Below are positions 51,667-61,531 of a stretch of DNA of 64,000 nt, piece by piece. The translations under genes and the position numbers were made by a program. The number at the start of each line of letters is the position of its first letter. The stretch's first letter is position 1. A model generated the notes under the pieces. That model did not search any database. It saw only the letters and a list, made by a program, of their open reading frames with translations, and was not told where the DNA came from. Source of the stretch: Flavobacteriales bacterium UBA7612 (lineage in GTDB: Bacteria > Bacteroidota > Bacteroidia > Flavobacteriales > Weeksellaceae); NCBI GenBank assembly GCA_002484335.1, contig DLJQ01000010.1, forward strand, positions 91,080-155,079, read 5' to 3'.

Positions 51667-52221
51667 ATGCTTACAGATTATTTAAAAGAAAATACAGCAA
51701 TATATCATGATAAAATTGAAGCTAAATTAGAATCAAATAAATTATTTAATGGTTCTTTTTCTGAAAATAATTATTATAAAATGCTTCAAGTGAATCATAT
51801 TTTTTTAAAGTTTTATGAAGATGCAATTAAAGATTTTTTAACAGAAAAAGATAAAGATATTTTATCGCAAGTAAATTTTGATAAATTGAAATTGATTGAA
51901 AAAGATTTAAAAGAATTAGAAATTAATGAATTGGATTTACCAAAATCATTTGAATTACAAAATAGAGCAGAGGCTTTTGGAGCATTATATGTTATTGAAG
52001 GTTCTATGTTAGGAGGTAATGTAATTGCTAAGACTTTAAAAAAATATCCTGATTTAGAGCATAAAAGCTTTAACTATTTTGGACATTATGGAGAGAAATT
52101 AGGGAAAAGTTGGAAGACTTTTTTATCTTATATAAATGAGGAATTCACTACTGAGACAGAGAAAAAAGAAGTTTTTATAGGTGCTAAGAAAGCTTATGAA
52201 GATTTAATAAATTTTGCTTAA
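51667..52221 (+). CDS. Biliverdin-forming heme oxygenase
   Basis: A 184-residue protein of the bacterial heme oxygenase (BphO) type. The proximal heme ligand His is in TAIYHDKIEAKL (about residue 14) and the distal helix glycines are in ALYVIEGSMLGGNVIAK (about 107-123). It opens heme to biliverdin, iron and CO, and biliverdin is the chromophore of the phytochrome whose gene ends four bases upstream. Such bphP-bphO pairing is well established in other bacteria. Coding ends just before a partial repeat and a bidirectional terminator. Confidence 0.9.
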   Translation: MLTDYLKENTAIYHDKIEAKLESNKLFNGSFSENNYYKMLQVNHIFLKFYEDAIKDFLTEKDKDILSQVNFDKLKLIEKDLKELEINELDLPKSFELQNRAEAFGALYVIEGSMLGGNVIAKTLKKYPDLEHKSFNYFGHYGEKLGKSWKTFLSYINEEFTTETEKKEVFIGAKKAYEDLINFA

Positions 52222-52262
52222 ATTTTGCGTTAGGGATTGTAATGTAAAACCCGCTCGAACGC
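52222..52262. repeat. Partial relative of the dispersed stem-loop repeat
   Basis: TTTTGCGTTAGGGATTG here is the reverse complement of the right flank of copy 1 (CAATCCCTAACGCAAA). The stem part is absent and is replaced by a CCCGCTCGAACGCAC block. Confidence 0.5.
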
Positions 52263-52270
52263 ACAAAATA

Positions 52271-52310
52271 ATATTAAAAAAGTCTCGAAATTTCGAGACT
52301 TTTTTAATAT
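52271..52310. terminator. Bidirectional terminator, perfect 40-base palindrome
   Basis: ATATTAAAAAAGTCTCGAAA and its exact reverse complement meet at 52290/52291; A- and T-tracts flank the GC-rich core. It serves both the heme oxygenase operon and the convergent DUF4197 gene. Confidence 0.9.
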
Positions 52311-52332
52311 GTTATTAGTTATATGAAAAATT

Positions 52333-53160
52333 CTATTTAGAATCTTGGGCACCAAAAACTTGTTGTAATAGAGAAGTTGTTCGTAATGCAGTGTTACTAC
52401 GTATTCCTTCCTCTTTTTCAGCAACCATATTAAAAACTCCATTAATAGCTTGTTGAGTAACGTAAGTATCAAGATTAGGTTCAACATTGTTGCCTGTTAA
52501 TGTATTGTATTTAGTAATCATTTGATTCCAGACTTTATCAGCACCTACCTTATTTAATGAAGCTTCAATTTTTGGTTCAAAAGCTTTTGTTAAATCCGAA
52601 TTTGTTTTAGTTTTAAGATAAGCTGTAGCTGCATTGTTATCTCCTAATAAGATATTTTTAGCGTCAGTAATTGTCATTGAAGAAAGTGCATTTACAAATA
52701 TTGGAGCTGCCTCAGAAACAGCATCTTCTGCTGCTGAGTTAATTAATTGTACACCTTTATCTGCTAAACTCCCTAAACCTAAATTTCTTAGTGTTTTTTC
52801 TACTTGTTGTAATTCTTCTGGCATTACAATTTTAGCAATAGGATTATTATAAAATCCATTTTTTTGACTCAATGATTTTATTCCATCATTTAATCCAATA
52901 GATAATGCTTCTTTTAATCCAGACGCAATTGTAGAATTAGATAAAGAAATAGTATTAGCTAATGTTGTATTTGTTGTAGAACTAGTAGTTTCTTTATTCG
53001 TCTTCTTTGTAGTTTTCGTCTTCTTTTTTGTTTGTTTTGTTTCTTGTTGATTTTTTTCAACTTCACTTTTTATTGTTCCAAAGATAGATTTTAAATCTTG
53101 AGCTTTGGCTTGAAAAGAAAATACACTAAATAATATAATAGCTAAACTAATTTTTTTCAT
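52333..53160 (-). CDS. DUF4197 family exported protein
   Basis: A 275-residue exported protein (signal MKKISLAIILFSVFSFQAKAQ) with a Lys/Thr-rich linker (about 30-65, TKKKTKTTKKTNKETTSS) and a helical DUF4197 domain (LKEALSIGLNDGIKSLSQ, then IVMPEELQQVEKTLRNLGLG). The family is widespread in proteobacteria and Bacteroidota with no known activity. It stands alone with its own terminator; the lysine/threonine linker is unusual for its length and may contact the cell wall or DNA, which is only a guess. Confidence 0.85.
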   Translation of the reverse strand: MKKISLAIILFSVFSFQAKAQDLKSIFGTIKSEVEKNQQETKQTKKKTKTTKKTNKETTSSTTNTTLANTISLSNSTIASGLKEALSIGLNDGIKSLSQKNGFYNNPIAKIVMPEELQQVEKTLRNLGLGSLADKGVQLINSAAEDAVSEAAPIFVNALSSMTITDAKNILLGDNNAATAYLKTKTNSDLTKAFEPKIEASLNKVGADKVWNQMITKYNTLTGNNVEPNLDTYVTQQAINGVFNMVAEKEEGIRSNTALRTTSLLQQVFGAQDSK

Positions 53161-53185
53161 AAGAAATATGTTTTAATTATTTCAA

Positions 53186-54772
53186 TTAAAATTCACTTAC
53201 AAAGTGTAATTTAATTGAAGGGAATTTGTCTTGTGTCATTTGAATAGTAAACGCAGAATCTGCTAAGAAAACCAATTGGTTGAATTTGTCTCTAGCAAGG
53301 TAACGTTGTTTTACACGTTTAAATTCTTTAAATTCTTCTGTATTTTCATCATCAACTTCTACCCAACATGCTTTGTGTACAGCAAATGGTTCGTAAGTTG
53401 CTTTTGCTCCATATTCGTGTTCTAAACGGTATTGAATAACCTCATATTGTAATGCACCAACAGTACCAATAACTTTACGATTATTCATTTCCAATGTAAA
53501 TAACTGAGCAACACCTTCGTCCATTAATTGGTCGATACCTTTTTCCAATTGTTTTGCTTTCATTGGATCAGCATTGTTGATATAACGAAAATGTTCTGGA
53601 GAGAAAGCTGGAATTCCTTTGAAAGTAAATTTTTCTCCTTCTGTTAATGTATCTCCAATTCTGAAATTTCCTGTATCATGTAGACCGACTATATCACCAG
53701 CATAAGATTCATCTACAACCTCTTTTTTATCAGCAAAAAATGCATTTGGAGCAGGGAATTTCATATTTTTACCTTGACGAACATGAAAATAGTTTTTATT
53801 ACGTTCAAATTTTCCAGAAACTATTTTTACGAATGCTAAACGATCACGGTGTTTAGGATCCATATTCGCATGTATTTTGAATACAAAACCAGAAAATTTA
53901 TTTTCGTAAGGCTCTATCTCTCTTAAATCCGTTTCTTTTGCTTGTGGAGTAGGAGCTATATCTACAAAGGCATCTAATAACTCGCGTACACCAAAATTGT
54001 TTAATGCAGAACCAAAAAATACAGGTTGTAAATTTCCGTTCATATATTCTTGCATATCAAATTCCGGATAAACACCATCAATTAAATCAATTTCGTTACG
54101 AAGATTTTCAGCATAGTTTTCTCCTATTAATTCGTCTAACTCAGGATTAGCTAAATCTTCAATTTTAGTTGTTTCAGAAATTTTTTGTTTGTTGTCTCCA
54201 GAAAAGATATTTATATTTTTTTCCCAAATATTGTAAATTCCTTTGAAAGTAGCACCAATACCAATTGGCAAAGAAAGTGGAGTAACTTTTAAATCAAGTT
54301 TTTGTTCTACTTCATCCATCAAGTCAAATGCATCTTTACCTTCGCGGTCCATTTTATTGATGAAAACCAACATAGGAATTTTACGCATACGACAAACTTC
54401 TACTAATTTGATTGTTTGTTCCTCAACCCCTTTTGCAACATCTATTACTACAATAGCAGAATCAACAGCAGTAAGAGTACGGAAAGTATCTTCAGCAAAA
54501 TCTTTGTGACCAGGAGTATCTAGAATATTAATTTTTTTCCCTTTATATTCAAAGGCTAAAACAGATGTAGCAACAGAAATTCCACGTTGACGTTCAATCT
54601 CCATAAAATCGGAAGTAGCTCCTTTTTTTATTTTATTACTTTTTACCGCTCCTGCTTCTTGTATAGCTCCTCCAAATAATAATAATTTTTCTGTAAGAGT
54701 TGTTTTACCAGCATCTGGATGGGCAATAATACCAAAGGTTTTTCTTTTATTTATTTCTTTCTCTAAAGACAT
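53186..54772 (-). CDS. prfC: Peptide chain release factor 3
   Basis: A 528-residue translational GTPase that removes RF1/RF2 from the ribosome after termination. Read from ATG 54772 (MSLEKEINKRKTFGIIAHPD); three codons upstream are also open. G motifs: AHPDAGKTTL (P-loop), the switch region RQRGISVATSV, DTPGHKDF and NKMD. The domain order and C-terminal part (FLADSAFTIQMTQDKFPSI) match RF3 rather than EF-G or a tetracycline protection protein. Single gene. Confidence 0.95.
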   Translation of the reverse strand: MSLEKEINKRKTFGIIAHPDAGKTTLTEKLLLFGGAIQEAGAVKSNKIKKGATSDFMEIERQRGISVATSVLAFEYKGKKINILDTPGHKDFAEDTFRTLTAVDSAIVVIDVAKGVEEQTIKLVEVCRMRKIPMLVFINKMDREGKDAFDLMDEVEQKLDLKVTPLSLPIGIGATFKGIYNIWEKNINIFSGDNKQKISETTKIEDLANPELDELIGENYAENLRNEIDLIDGVYPEFDMQEYMNGNLQPVFFGSALNNFGVRELLDAFVDIAPTPQAKETDLREIEPYENKFSGFVFKIHANMDPKHRDRLAFVKIVSGKFERNKNYFHVRQGKNMKFPAPNAFFADKKEVVDESYAGDIVGLHDTGNFRIGDTLTEGEKFTFKGIPAFSPEHFRYINNADPMKAKQLEKGIDQLMDEGVAQLFTLEMNNRKVIGTVGALQYEVIQYRLEHEYGAKATYEPFAVHKACWVEVDDENTEEFKEFKRVKQRYLARDKFNQLVFLADSAFTIQMTQDKFPSIKLHFVSEF

Positions 54773-54886
54773 TGTAATCAAATTTCAGGTTGCAAAGATA
54801 GTTTATCTGTAGAAAAATAGAAACATTATTCTTCAATAGAATAATCTATCTTAAATTGCGTTATTAAATAAAGATGAAAACCAACA

Positions 54887-57800
54887 ATGAAAAAGATTTT
54901 TTACTTTTTATTACTACTATTAAATAGCTTTGTTTTTGGGCAAAAACCAACTATAAATAAACTAGAAGGAGGATTTACATTCAATAATTTAACTTTAGAT
55001 ACATATCCAAGTAATACAAATTTTTCACCAAGAACCTTAAGTTGTGCTTTTAGTAACAGTTACGATTATAAATACTTTTCATTTAAGGCTAATTTCGATA
55101 TGACTTTCGCTTTTGATTTAATTTCCTCGAATACTAATTTTCGTTTTTTGATTTGGAAGTTGTCAGCAGAAAAATCCTCTGAAGATGTATTTGTAGGAGG
55201 AAGAACAACTATTGAACCCGATAGATCAGTAGAAGGAAGTGCAAATATTAAAGGTTTAAAATCTGGAGTTACAAATTTTTGTGAATCTATTTTTAATTCT
55301 AGCGCAACTGGTTATGCAAAAGCATTTGAAGGAAATGATTTACTAAAAGAAGGTGAAACAATAGTTATTGCTGTTTATGGTCCAAAGGACAATATATTCA
55401 ATATAAAAATAAATGTAGCAGAAGAACGAACAATAAATTCATTAAATTATAAATGTAATGGATCATCTTATAGTTATCAAGAAGTTTATGATGCTGTAAA
55501 AAATGATTCAAGTTTATCTAATATAAAATTATACTCAGATACGTCTTTTAATAATGAAATTAATAATGGAGCTACATTTGGTACAAATACAACAGTTTAT
55601 GCTCAAGTAAAAGATGCTACTGGTAATTTACAATACATCTACACCATTCCAATTCAGTTTATACCAGAACATGTATTTAATTTTAAATCTTCATTTGAAA
55701 CAGAGTATGAATGTTCTTTGGTTTATACATTAAAAAAGGATAGACTTTTAAAAATGTTATTTCCTTCTGGAATAGATGTATCAAATTATATAATAAAAAC
55801 AGTAAACGGTATTACATTTAGAGAAGATAATCAAATTAATTTAACACCAGACGGAAGTGAAAATTTAAAAATCATTATTTCTTATACAGGAGCTTGTCCG
55901 ATTGATTCTCAAGAAGTTTCTATTCCATTAAAACAAGGTAGTCCTATTATTTCTGAGATTCCCCCATATTTTACTTGTTCATCATCTTATGTGATTAATT
56001 ATGATACTATTTATTCTAAATTAGGAGTTGATAAAAATCAATATAATTTAATTGTAACATTGGGTGGAAATTCAATATCTGATGGTAATTCTACAACTAT
56101 AAATGTTGGAACTCCGTTAGTATATCAAGTAAAAATTGTTTCTAAATCTTCTGGTTGCGAAAGTAATGCAGTAAATTTCAAGGTAACTAGAACTTCTTCA
56201 GTAAATATTGTAAATGCATCAATTTCTGGTATTTGTTTAGATGATTTTTCTCAAACAAATGTAGATACAGCAATTAATACAATTCAGAATGGAAATACAA
56301 CTCCTTATCAATTAAAATATTATCAGGCAGACGGAACAACAGAAATAGCTCAAGTGAATTTATTTGAATATATTAGAGCTAATAAAAATGGAAAAGTTAT
56401 AGTAAGAGCATTAGCAGTAGATAATTCAAATACAATTTGTGATACTACAGTTAATTTAACATTTGCTCTTAGTCAATCATCATTTGTAAAAGTAGATAAT
56501 ATAACAAATTATAATTCTACTTGCTCAGACGATGGTGTTGGATTTACATTCACAAAAGCAGCAATAGAAACTTATTTAAAATCTAAATTAGGAAATAATA
56601 TAACCGCTTTTAGTGGAATTAACGATATTTCACTTTCTGATAATCAATCAACCACTATTTCTTTTAAAGTTCAGCTAAATGGAGAATCATGTTGGTCAGA
56701 TGAAATGCAATTAAAATTGCAAGTTATTACAAAACCAAATGTAAATTTACTTGATGTAACAAAAACATTACAAGCAGATTGTAATAATTTAATTACAATC
56801 AATCAAAGTGTTTTAAATGAATTATTTGGAGTAGTTTCTACAACGAATTATGATTATGAAATACAACATAACAATTCAACAGCTTTAACTTTTGATTCAT
56901 CAAATGAAGCAAAAATTAGTGTATTATTCAAAAATAAAATTGATAATTCATGTTTTGTAGAAAAAATAATTACAGTAACCAAAAAGCAAAATTTAGATGT
57001 AGACGCTACTTCTTTAAATGCATATAATCAATCTCATCAAATTGTTTTTTGTGCTGATGATGAAACAGGAGCAAAAAATCAAATTCAGACATTATTAGAT
57101 TATATCAAAACACGATATGCAACATTAGAATCTTTATCTACTGTAGATGAAATTTTTGCAAAAATTGGTCTAGGTCAAGGAAATATATCAATAACTTTTG
57201 AAGATCCAAACTATTGTGGACAAGTTGATATTAAATTTTATTATCAACAAAACGAATTACCTTCAATTACAGTTCCAGAGAAAGGATATGTTTGTACAGG
57301 AGAGTTATATGTATTAAATTTTTCATCGCAATCAAATTATAACGATTATAATTATATTGTAGAAAAAATAGACGGAACTAGAGTTACAGGAATTGATAAG
57401 TATGATTTAGAAATCGGAACTTATAAAGTAACTATAGAAAACAAATCGACAGGTTGTAGTGTTGTAAAAACATTGGTTGTCGAAAATTCTCCACTGCCAA
57501 CGATAGAAAAAATTGTAATTAATCAAAAAAATATAATTGTTACAGCAAAAGGAAGCGGAGTATTACAATATGCATTGTATGATAACAATGGAAATGTAAT
57601 TATAAATTGGCAAAGAAGTAATACGCTAATCATTCCAGCTAATTTAACAAATTCTAATTTTGTTGTAAAAGTTAGTTTAGACAATTGTGGAATTTCAGAA
57701 GAGTCAGATATCATTTATCTTGATTTACCAAACGTAATTACTCCAAACGGAGATGGGAAAAATGATATTTGGAAACCGATGACTAAAAGCGGTCAAGCCA

Positions 57801-58015
57801 ATGATTTAACACATTCATATAAATTGATTATTTTTGATAGATACGGAAAGCAAATATTATCTAAAGAAGGAGTAAATGTTATAGAGTGGGATGGAACTCA
57901 GAATGGAATGATATTACCGGACGATTCGTATTGGTACTTACTAGAATCATCAAAGAAAACTGGGATTATTCAAGTACAATATTCTGGAAGTATATTATTA
58001 AAACGTAAAATTTAA
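54887..58015 (+). CDS. Large surface protein with gliding-motility type (T9SS type B) C-terminus
   Basis: A 1042-residue secreted protein (signal MKKIFYFLLLLLNSFVFGQ). The C-terminal region carries the gliding-motility-associated CTD: LPNVITPNGDGKNDIWKP (about residues 946-963), then IFDRYGKQIL and WDGTQNGMILPDDSYWYLLE. This domain directs secretion through the type IX system and is the type B signal. The middle is a series of cysteine-containing beta modules of about 100 residues each (for example CSDDGVGFTFTKAAIETYLK). An adhesin or surface-scaffold role is likely, but the ligand is unknown. The PorP/SprF gene 21 bases downstream is its expected secretion partner. Confidence 0.9.
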   Translation: MKKIFYFLLLLLNSFVFGQKPTINKLEGGFTFNNLTLDTYPSNTNFSPRTLSCAFSNSYDYKYFSFKANFDMTFAFDLISSNTNFRFLIWKLSAEKSSEDVFVGGRTTIEPDRSVEGSANIKGLKSGVTNFCESIFNSSATGYAKAFEGNDLLKEGETIVIAVYGPKDNIFNIKINVAEERTINSLNYKCNGSSYSYQEVYDAVKNDSSLSNIKLYSDTSFNNEINNGATFGTNTTVYAQVKDATGNLQYIYTIPIQFIPEHVFNFKSSFETEYECSLVYTLKKDRLLKMLFPSGIDVSNYIIKTVNGITFREDNQINLTPDGSENLKIIISYTGACPIDSQEVSIPLKQGSPIISEIPPYFTCSSSYVINYDTIYSKLGVDKNQYNLIVTLGGNSISDGNSTTINVGTPLVYQVKIVSKSSGCESNAVNFKVTRTSSVNIVNASISGICLDDFSQTNVDTAINTIQNGNTTPYQLKYYQADGTTEIAQVNLFEYIRANKNGKVIVRALAVDNSNTICDTTVNLTFALSQSSFVKVDNITNYNSTCSDDGVGFTFTKAAIETYLKSKLGNNITAFSGINDISLSDNQSTTISFKVQLNGESCWSDEMQLKLQVITKPNVNLLDVTKTLQADCNNLITINQSVLNELFGVVSTTNYDYEIQHNNSTALTFDSSNEAKISVLFKNKIDNSCFVEKIITVTKKQNLDVDATSLNAYNQSHQIVFCADDETGAKNQIQTLLDYIKTRYATLESLSTVDEIFAKIGLGQGNISITFEDPNYCGQVDIKFYYQQNELPSITVPEKGYVCTGELYVLNFSSQSNYNDYNYIVEKIDGTRVTGIDKYDLEIGTYKVTIENKSTGCSVVKTLVVENSPLPTIEKIVINQKNIIVTAKGSGVLQYALYDNNGNVIINWQRSNTLIIPANLTNSNFVVKVSLDNCGISEESDIIYLDLPNVITPNGDGKNDIWKPMTKSGQANDLTHSYKLIIFDRYGKQILSKEGVNVIEWDGTQNGMILPDDSYWYLLESSKKTGIIQVQYSGSILLKRKI

Positions 58016-58036
58016 TTCAACGATTGAATAAAAAAT

Positions 58037-58999
58037 ATGAAAAAATTAACATTTATTCTTTTCGCGTTATTTTCTATTACTAAAGTAACAGCACAACAAG
58101 GTTTACCATTTTATAATCATTATTTAGTAAGTGATAAAATGCTTATTAACCCATCATATGCAGGTCAAAATCCTAATGTTATTTCTATAACAGGTACACA
58201 TCGTAATCAATGGGATGATATGCCTGAAAGCCCAAGTACTCAAACTTTAAGTGCTCATGGAGTAATTATAGATCGTTTGGCATTAGGAATGCAATTTTTT
58301 AATGATAGAAATGGAGCTGTGAAAATGACAGGTTTTGGAGTAAATGCTGCTTATCATATACCAATAGAAGACAATTCTTATAATGATGAAGATAATCCAA
58401 GTGTATTTTCTTTTGGAGTAGGAGCTTCTAATGTTTCACAAAGATTTGATTATTCAAAGATTATTGCTGAAGATCCAAATGACCCCGCATTACAACAAGA
58501 TAGATATTCTGTATTTTTTGCGAATGTAGGTTTATCATTCAAATATGCAGGTTTTTCCGGAGGAGCATCTGTGCTTAATATTCCTTTAACAGAAAATATT
58601 TATTATGTGAATAGCGTGGAACCTTTACCTACCTGGTATTACTTTAATTTTGGTTATACTTGGCAAGTAACTGAAGGAATATCTTTAGAACCTTCTTTGG
58701 TTTATAATCTTAACTCTATATCTCAACGTAATTTAGACATTAATTTGATGTCGCATATTGCTTTTGGAGATAGAAATCAAGGTGTAGACTTTGGGTTAGG
58801 TTATAAACAAGGAATGGATTCGAAAAATAGTAATCCATTATTTATTTCCCCAATTCTAAAATTTAAAGTAGGAACGGTAAAAGCTGGAATTTCTTATGAT
58901 ATTGGTCTTTCAGACTATCAAGTAGATGGACGAAAAAATGGAATGTTATTTAGTCTTGGTTTTGATTTAGAAAATCCTTGGGGAGCTAGATATTATTAA
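58037..58999 (+). CDS. PorP/SprF family type IX secretion membrane protein
   Basis: A 320-residue outer membrane protein (signal MKKLTFILFALFSITKVTAQ) with the family start QQGLPFYNHYLVSDKMLINPSYAGQNP and GTHRNQWDDMPESPSTQTLS, followed by barrel strands. PorP/SprF proteins help attach or export type B T9SS clients and are commonly encoded right after them, as here. A perfect palindromic terminator follows. Confidence 0.95.
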   Translation: MKKLTFILFALFSITKVTAQQGLPFYNHYLVSDKMLINPSYAGQNPNVISITGTHRNQWDDMPESPSTQTLSAHGVIIDRLALGMQFFNDRNGAVKMTGFGVNAAYHIPIEDNSYNDEDNPSVFSFGVGASNVSQRFDYSKIIAEDPNDPALQQDRYSVFFANVGLSFKYAGFSGGASVLNIPLTENIYYVNSVEPLPTWYYFNFGYTWQVTEGISLEPSLVYNLNSISQRNLDINLMSHIAFGDRNQGVDFGLGYKQGMDSKNSNPLFISPILKFKVGTVKAGISYDIGLSDYQVDGRKNGMLFSLGFDLENPWGARYY

Positions 59000-59010
59000 T
59001 ATATAAAAAT

Positions 59011-59042
59011 AAAAATCCTGATATAATTATATCAGGATTTTT
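59011..59042. terminator. Terminator, perfect 32-base palindrome
   Basis: AAAAATCCTGATATAA followed by its exact reverse complement; it ends the surface protein/PorP operon. Confidence 0.9.
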
Positions 59043-59210
59043 ATTTTTTGAATGAATTGCAATCATAAATTGTTACTTTTTCATGATATTTTATTCCAAA
59101 GTACCTAATAATATCAACTTTACAAGCTTGCAATTACTAGTTAATTAATTCTGTGATAAACACGATCTTTTCATAATTTTATGTTTTCCTTATTGAGCTT
59201 AATTCATAAA

Positions 59211-61250
59211 TTAATTTTGCGAAACACTAAGACCAGCTCTTTTTAACAATGAATCAACATTTGGCTTTTGTCCTCTAAACTCTTCATAAAGTTTCATTGG
59301 TTCAACTGTTCCTCCAGAAGATAATAATTTATAAAATTTCTGAGCAGTATCTGGATTAAAAATTCCAGTTTCTTTAAAAAGTGCAAAAGCATCAGCATCT
59401 AATACTTCAGCCCATTTATATGAATAGTAGCCAGATGAATATCCACCTTGAAAAATATGAGAGAATGATGTACTCATTATATTATTTTCAATCTCTGGAT
59501 ATAACTCTGTTTGTTTGAAAGTTTCTTTTTCAAATGATTGTAAACTGTCAATTTCTTTTAAATCATGTGCATGATAAGCCATATCCAATAATCCAAAACT
59601 TAACTGTCGTACAGTTTGATATCCTTCCATAAAAGTAGAAGAAGCTTTTACTTTTTCTATTAATTCTTGTGGAATAATTTCGCTTGTTTTGTAGTGTTTA
59701 GCAAAAAGTTTTAAAGCTTCTGGCTCATAGCAAAAGTTTTCGTAAAACTGTGAAGGTAATTCTACAAAATCCCAATATACATTTGTTCCAGCTAAACTTT
59801 CATAAACTGTATTTGGTAATATTCCATGTAAAGCGTGTCCAAATTCATGGAAAAGTGTAGTTACTTCCTGAAATGTAAGTAATGAAGGAGTATCTTTTGT
59901 TGGTTTGGTAAAATTACAAACAATAGAAATATGTGGACGTTTACTATTTCCATTTATATTAGAAGCCTCACGGAAACTTGTCATCCATGCACCAGGACGT
60001 TTACCTGCTCTTGGAAAAAAATCGGCATATAATAAGCTTAAGAAATTTCCATGTTTATCAAGAACTTCATAAGTTGTTACATCTTCATTATATTTATCAA
60101 TGTTATTAATTTCTTTAAATGTAATTCCGTATAATTTTGTTGCGACATCAAATGCACCTTGAATTACATTTTCTAATTGAAAGTAAGGTTTTAGTTCCTC
60201 ATCAGAAAGACTGAATTTTTTTTGCTTTAATAATTCAGCATAATAACCATGATCCCAACGTTGTAATTCATCAATGCCATCTATTTCTTTAGCAAAAGCT
60301 GAAAGTTCTTCTATTTCCTTTTTAGCAAATGGTTTCGCTTTTATAAGTAAATCATTTAAGAAATCAATTACAGTTTTGGGAGATTTAGCCATTCTTTCTT
60401 CTAAAACATAATCTGCATGTGTTTTATACCCTAAAATTTTAGCACGTTCATGACGAAGTTTTACAATTTTTTTGACATTTTCTTCATTATTAAATTCATT
60501 ATCCTGGAATGCTTTTGATCCATTTGCTTTAAAAAGTTTTTCTCTTAATGTTCTATTTTTTGCATATTGCATAAAAGGGATAAAGCTAGGAGCTTGTAAA
60601 GTAATTAACCAACCATCAATATTTTTTTGATCAGCGTCAGCTTTTGCTTGTTCTTTTACATAATTAGGTAAGCCATCAAGATCATTTTCAGATTCAATAA
60701 TTAATTCAAAATTGTTAGTTTCTGCTAATACATTTTGTCCGAATTGTAAAGAAAGTAATGATAGCTGTTTGTCAATTTCTCTTAATTTATTTTTTTCGTC
60801 ATCATTTAGATTAGCTCCGTTTCTAGAAAATCCTTTGTATTTTTTTTCTAATAAATATGCTTGTTCTTCTGTTAAGTTTAATGAATCTTTTTGTTTATAA
60901 ACAGCATTTATACGTTCAAAAAGTTGCTGATTTAATCTAACATCATTTCCAAATTCAGATAATAATGGAGAAATTTCTTGTGCAATTTTCTGAATTTCGT
61001 CATTTGTTTCTGCTGAATTAAGATTAAAAAATATAGAAGAAATTCTACCTAATAACTCACCAGACAATTCCATTGCTTCTACTGTATTTTCAAAAGTAGG
61101 CTTTTCAGGGTTATCTACAATTGCATCTATTTCATTTTTTGCAATTCTTATAGCTTTTTCAAAAGCAGGCTTATAATCTTCGTTTTTAAATTTAGAAAAT
61201 GGTGCACTCTCAAATGGTGTATCAAATTTTTCTAATAAAGGGTTATTCAT
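59211..61250 (-). CDS. M3 family metallopeptidase (oligopeptidase/dipeptidyl carboxypeptidase)
   Basis: A 679-residue zinc peptidase, mainly helical, with HEFGHALHG (about 467-475) as zinc motif HExxH. A further Glu ligand lies about 30 residues later in the WDFVELPSQFYENF segment. The YSSGYYSYKWAEVLDADAF region near 605-623 is typical of Dcp/OpdA. No signal peptide is seen, so it is likely cytoplasmic and degrades short peptides. Dcp and OpdA types cannot be told apart confidently by eye. Single gene. Confidence 0.93.
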   Translation of the reverse strand: MNNPLLEKFDTPFESAPFSKFKNEDYKPAFEKAIRIAKNEIDAIVDNPEKPTFENTVEAMELSGELLGRISSIFFNLNSAETNDEIQKIAQEISPLLSEFGNDVRLNQQLFERINAVYKQKDSLNLTEEQAYLLEKKYKGFSRNGANLNDDEKNKLREIDKQLSLLSLQFGQNVLAETNNFELIIESENDLDGLPNYVKEQAKADADQKNIDGWLITLQAPSFIPFMQYAKNRTLREKLFKANGSKAFQDNEFNNEENVKKIVKLRHERAKILGYKTHADYVLEERMAKSPKTVIDFLNDLLIKAKPFAKKEIEELSAFAKEIDGIDELQRWDHGYYAELLKQKKFSLSDEELKPYFQLENVIQGAFDVATKLYGITFKEINNIDKYNEDVTTYEVLDKHGNFLSLLYADFFPRAGKRPGAWMTSFREASNINGNSKRPHISIVCNFTKPTKDTPSLLTFQEVTTLFHEFGHALHGILPNTVYESLAGTNVYWDFVELPSQFYENFCYEPEALKLFAKHYKTSEIIPQELIEKVKASSTFMEGYQTVRQLSFGLLDMAYHAHDLKEIDSLQSFEKETFKQTELYPEIENNIMSTSFSHIFQGGYSSGYYSYKWAEVLDADAFALFKETGIFNPDTAQKFYKLLSSGGTVEPMKLYEEFRGQKPNVDSLLKRAGLSVSQN

Positions 61251-61531
61251 TTATATTGTATTTTTTAATTAAAATTATTTGTTTTTTATAGGTCAAAATT
61301 TAATCCAAATTTTCGCAAACTGCCAAAAAGTCCATATTTTTTTAAATGTTATTAATTATTTTTTAAACTTAAAGTAATACAAATAATTAGGTTGAATAAT
61401 CAAAAATAGTTAATGTAAAAAAGGAACTTTTTATGATTTAAATAAGTGTTTTTTTGTCTAAAAGACGTTTTTTATTTTTCAGTTGTCAATAAAATCTTAT
61501 AATATTGTATTTGTAAATTAGACGTATAGAA
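61251..61531. other. Intergenic region before the AraC-type gene
   Basis: AT-rich divergent region. The only structure seen is a small inverted repeat, GTCTAAAAGAC, at 61456-61466 followed by a T-run; it could be a weak hairpin or operator. No gene, RNA or clear promoter was found. Confidence 0.4.

Noticed and set aside
52271..52310. End of an insertion sequence (perfect palindrome)
   Set aside because: Its A/T tracts and position between converging genes fit a bidirectional terminator, and no transposase is near.
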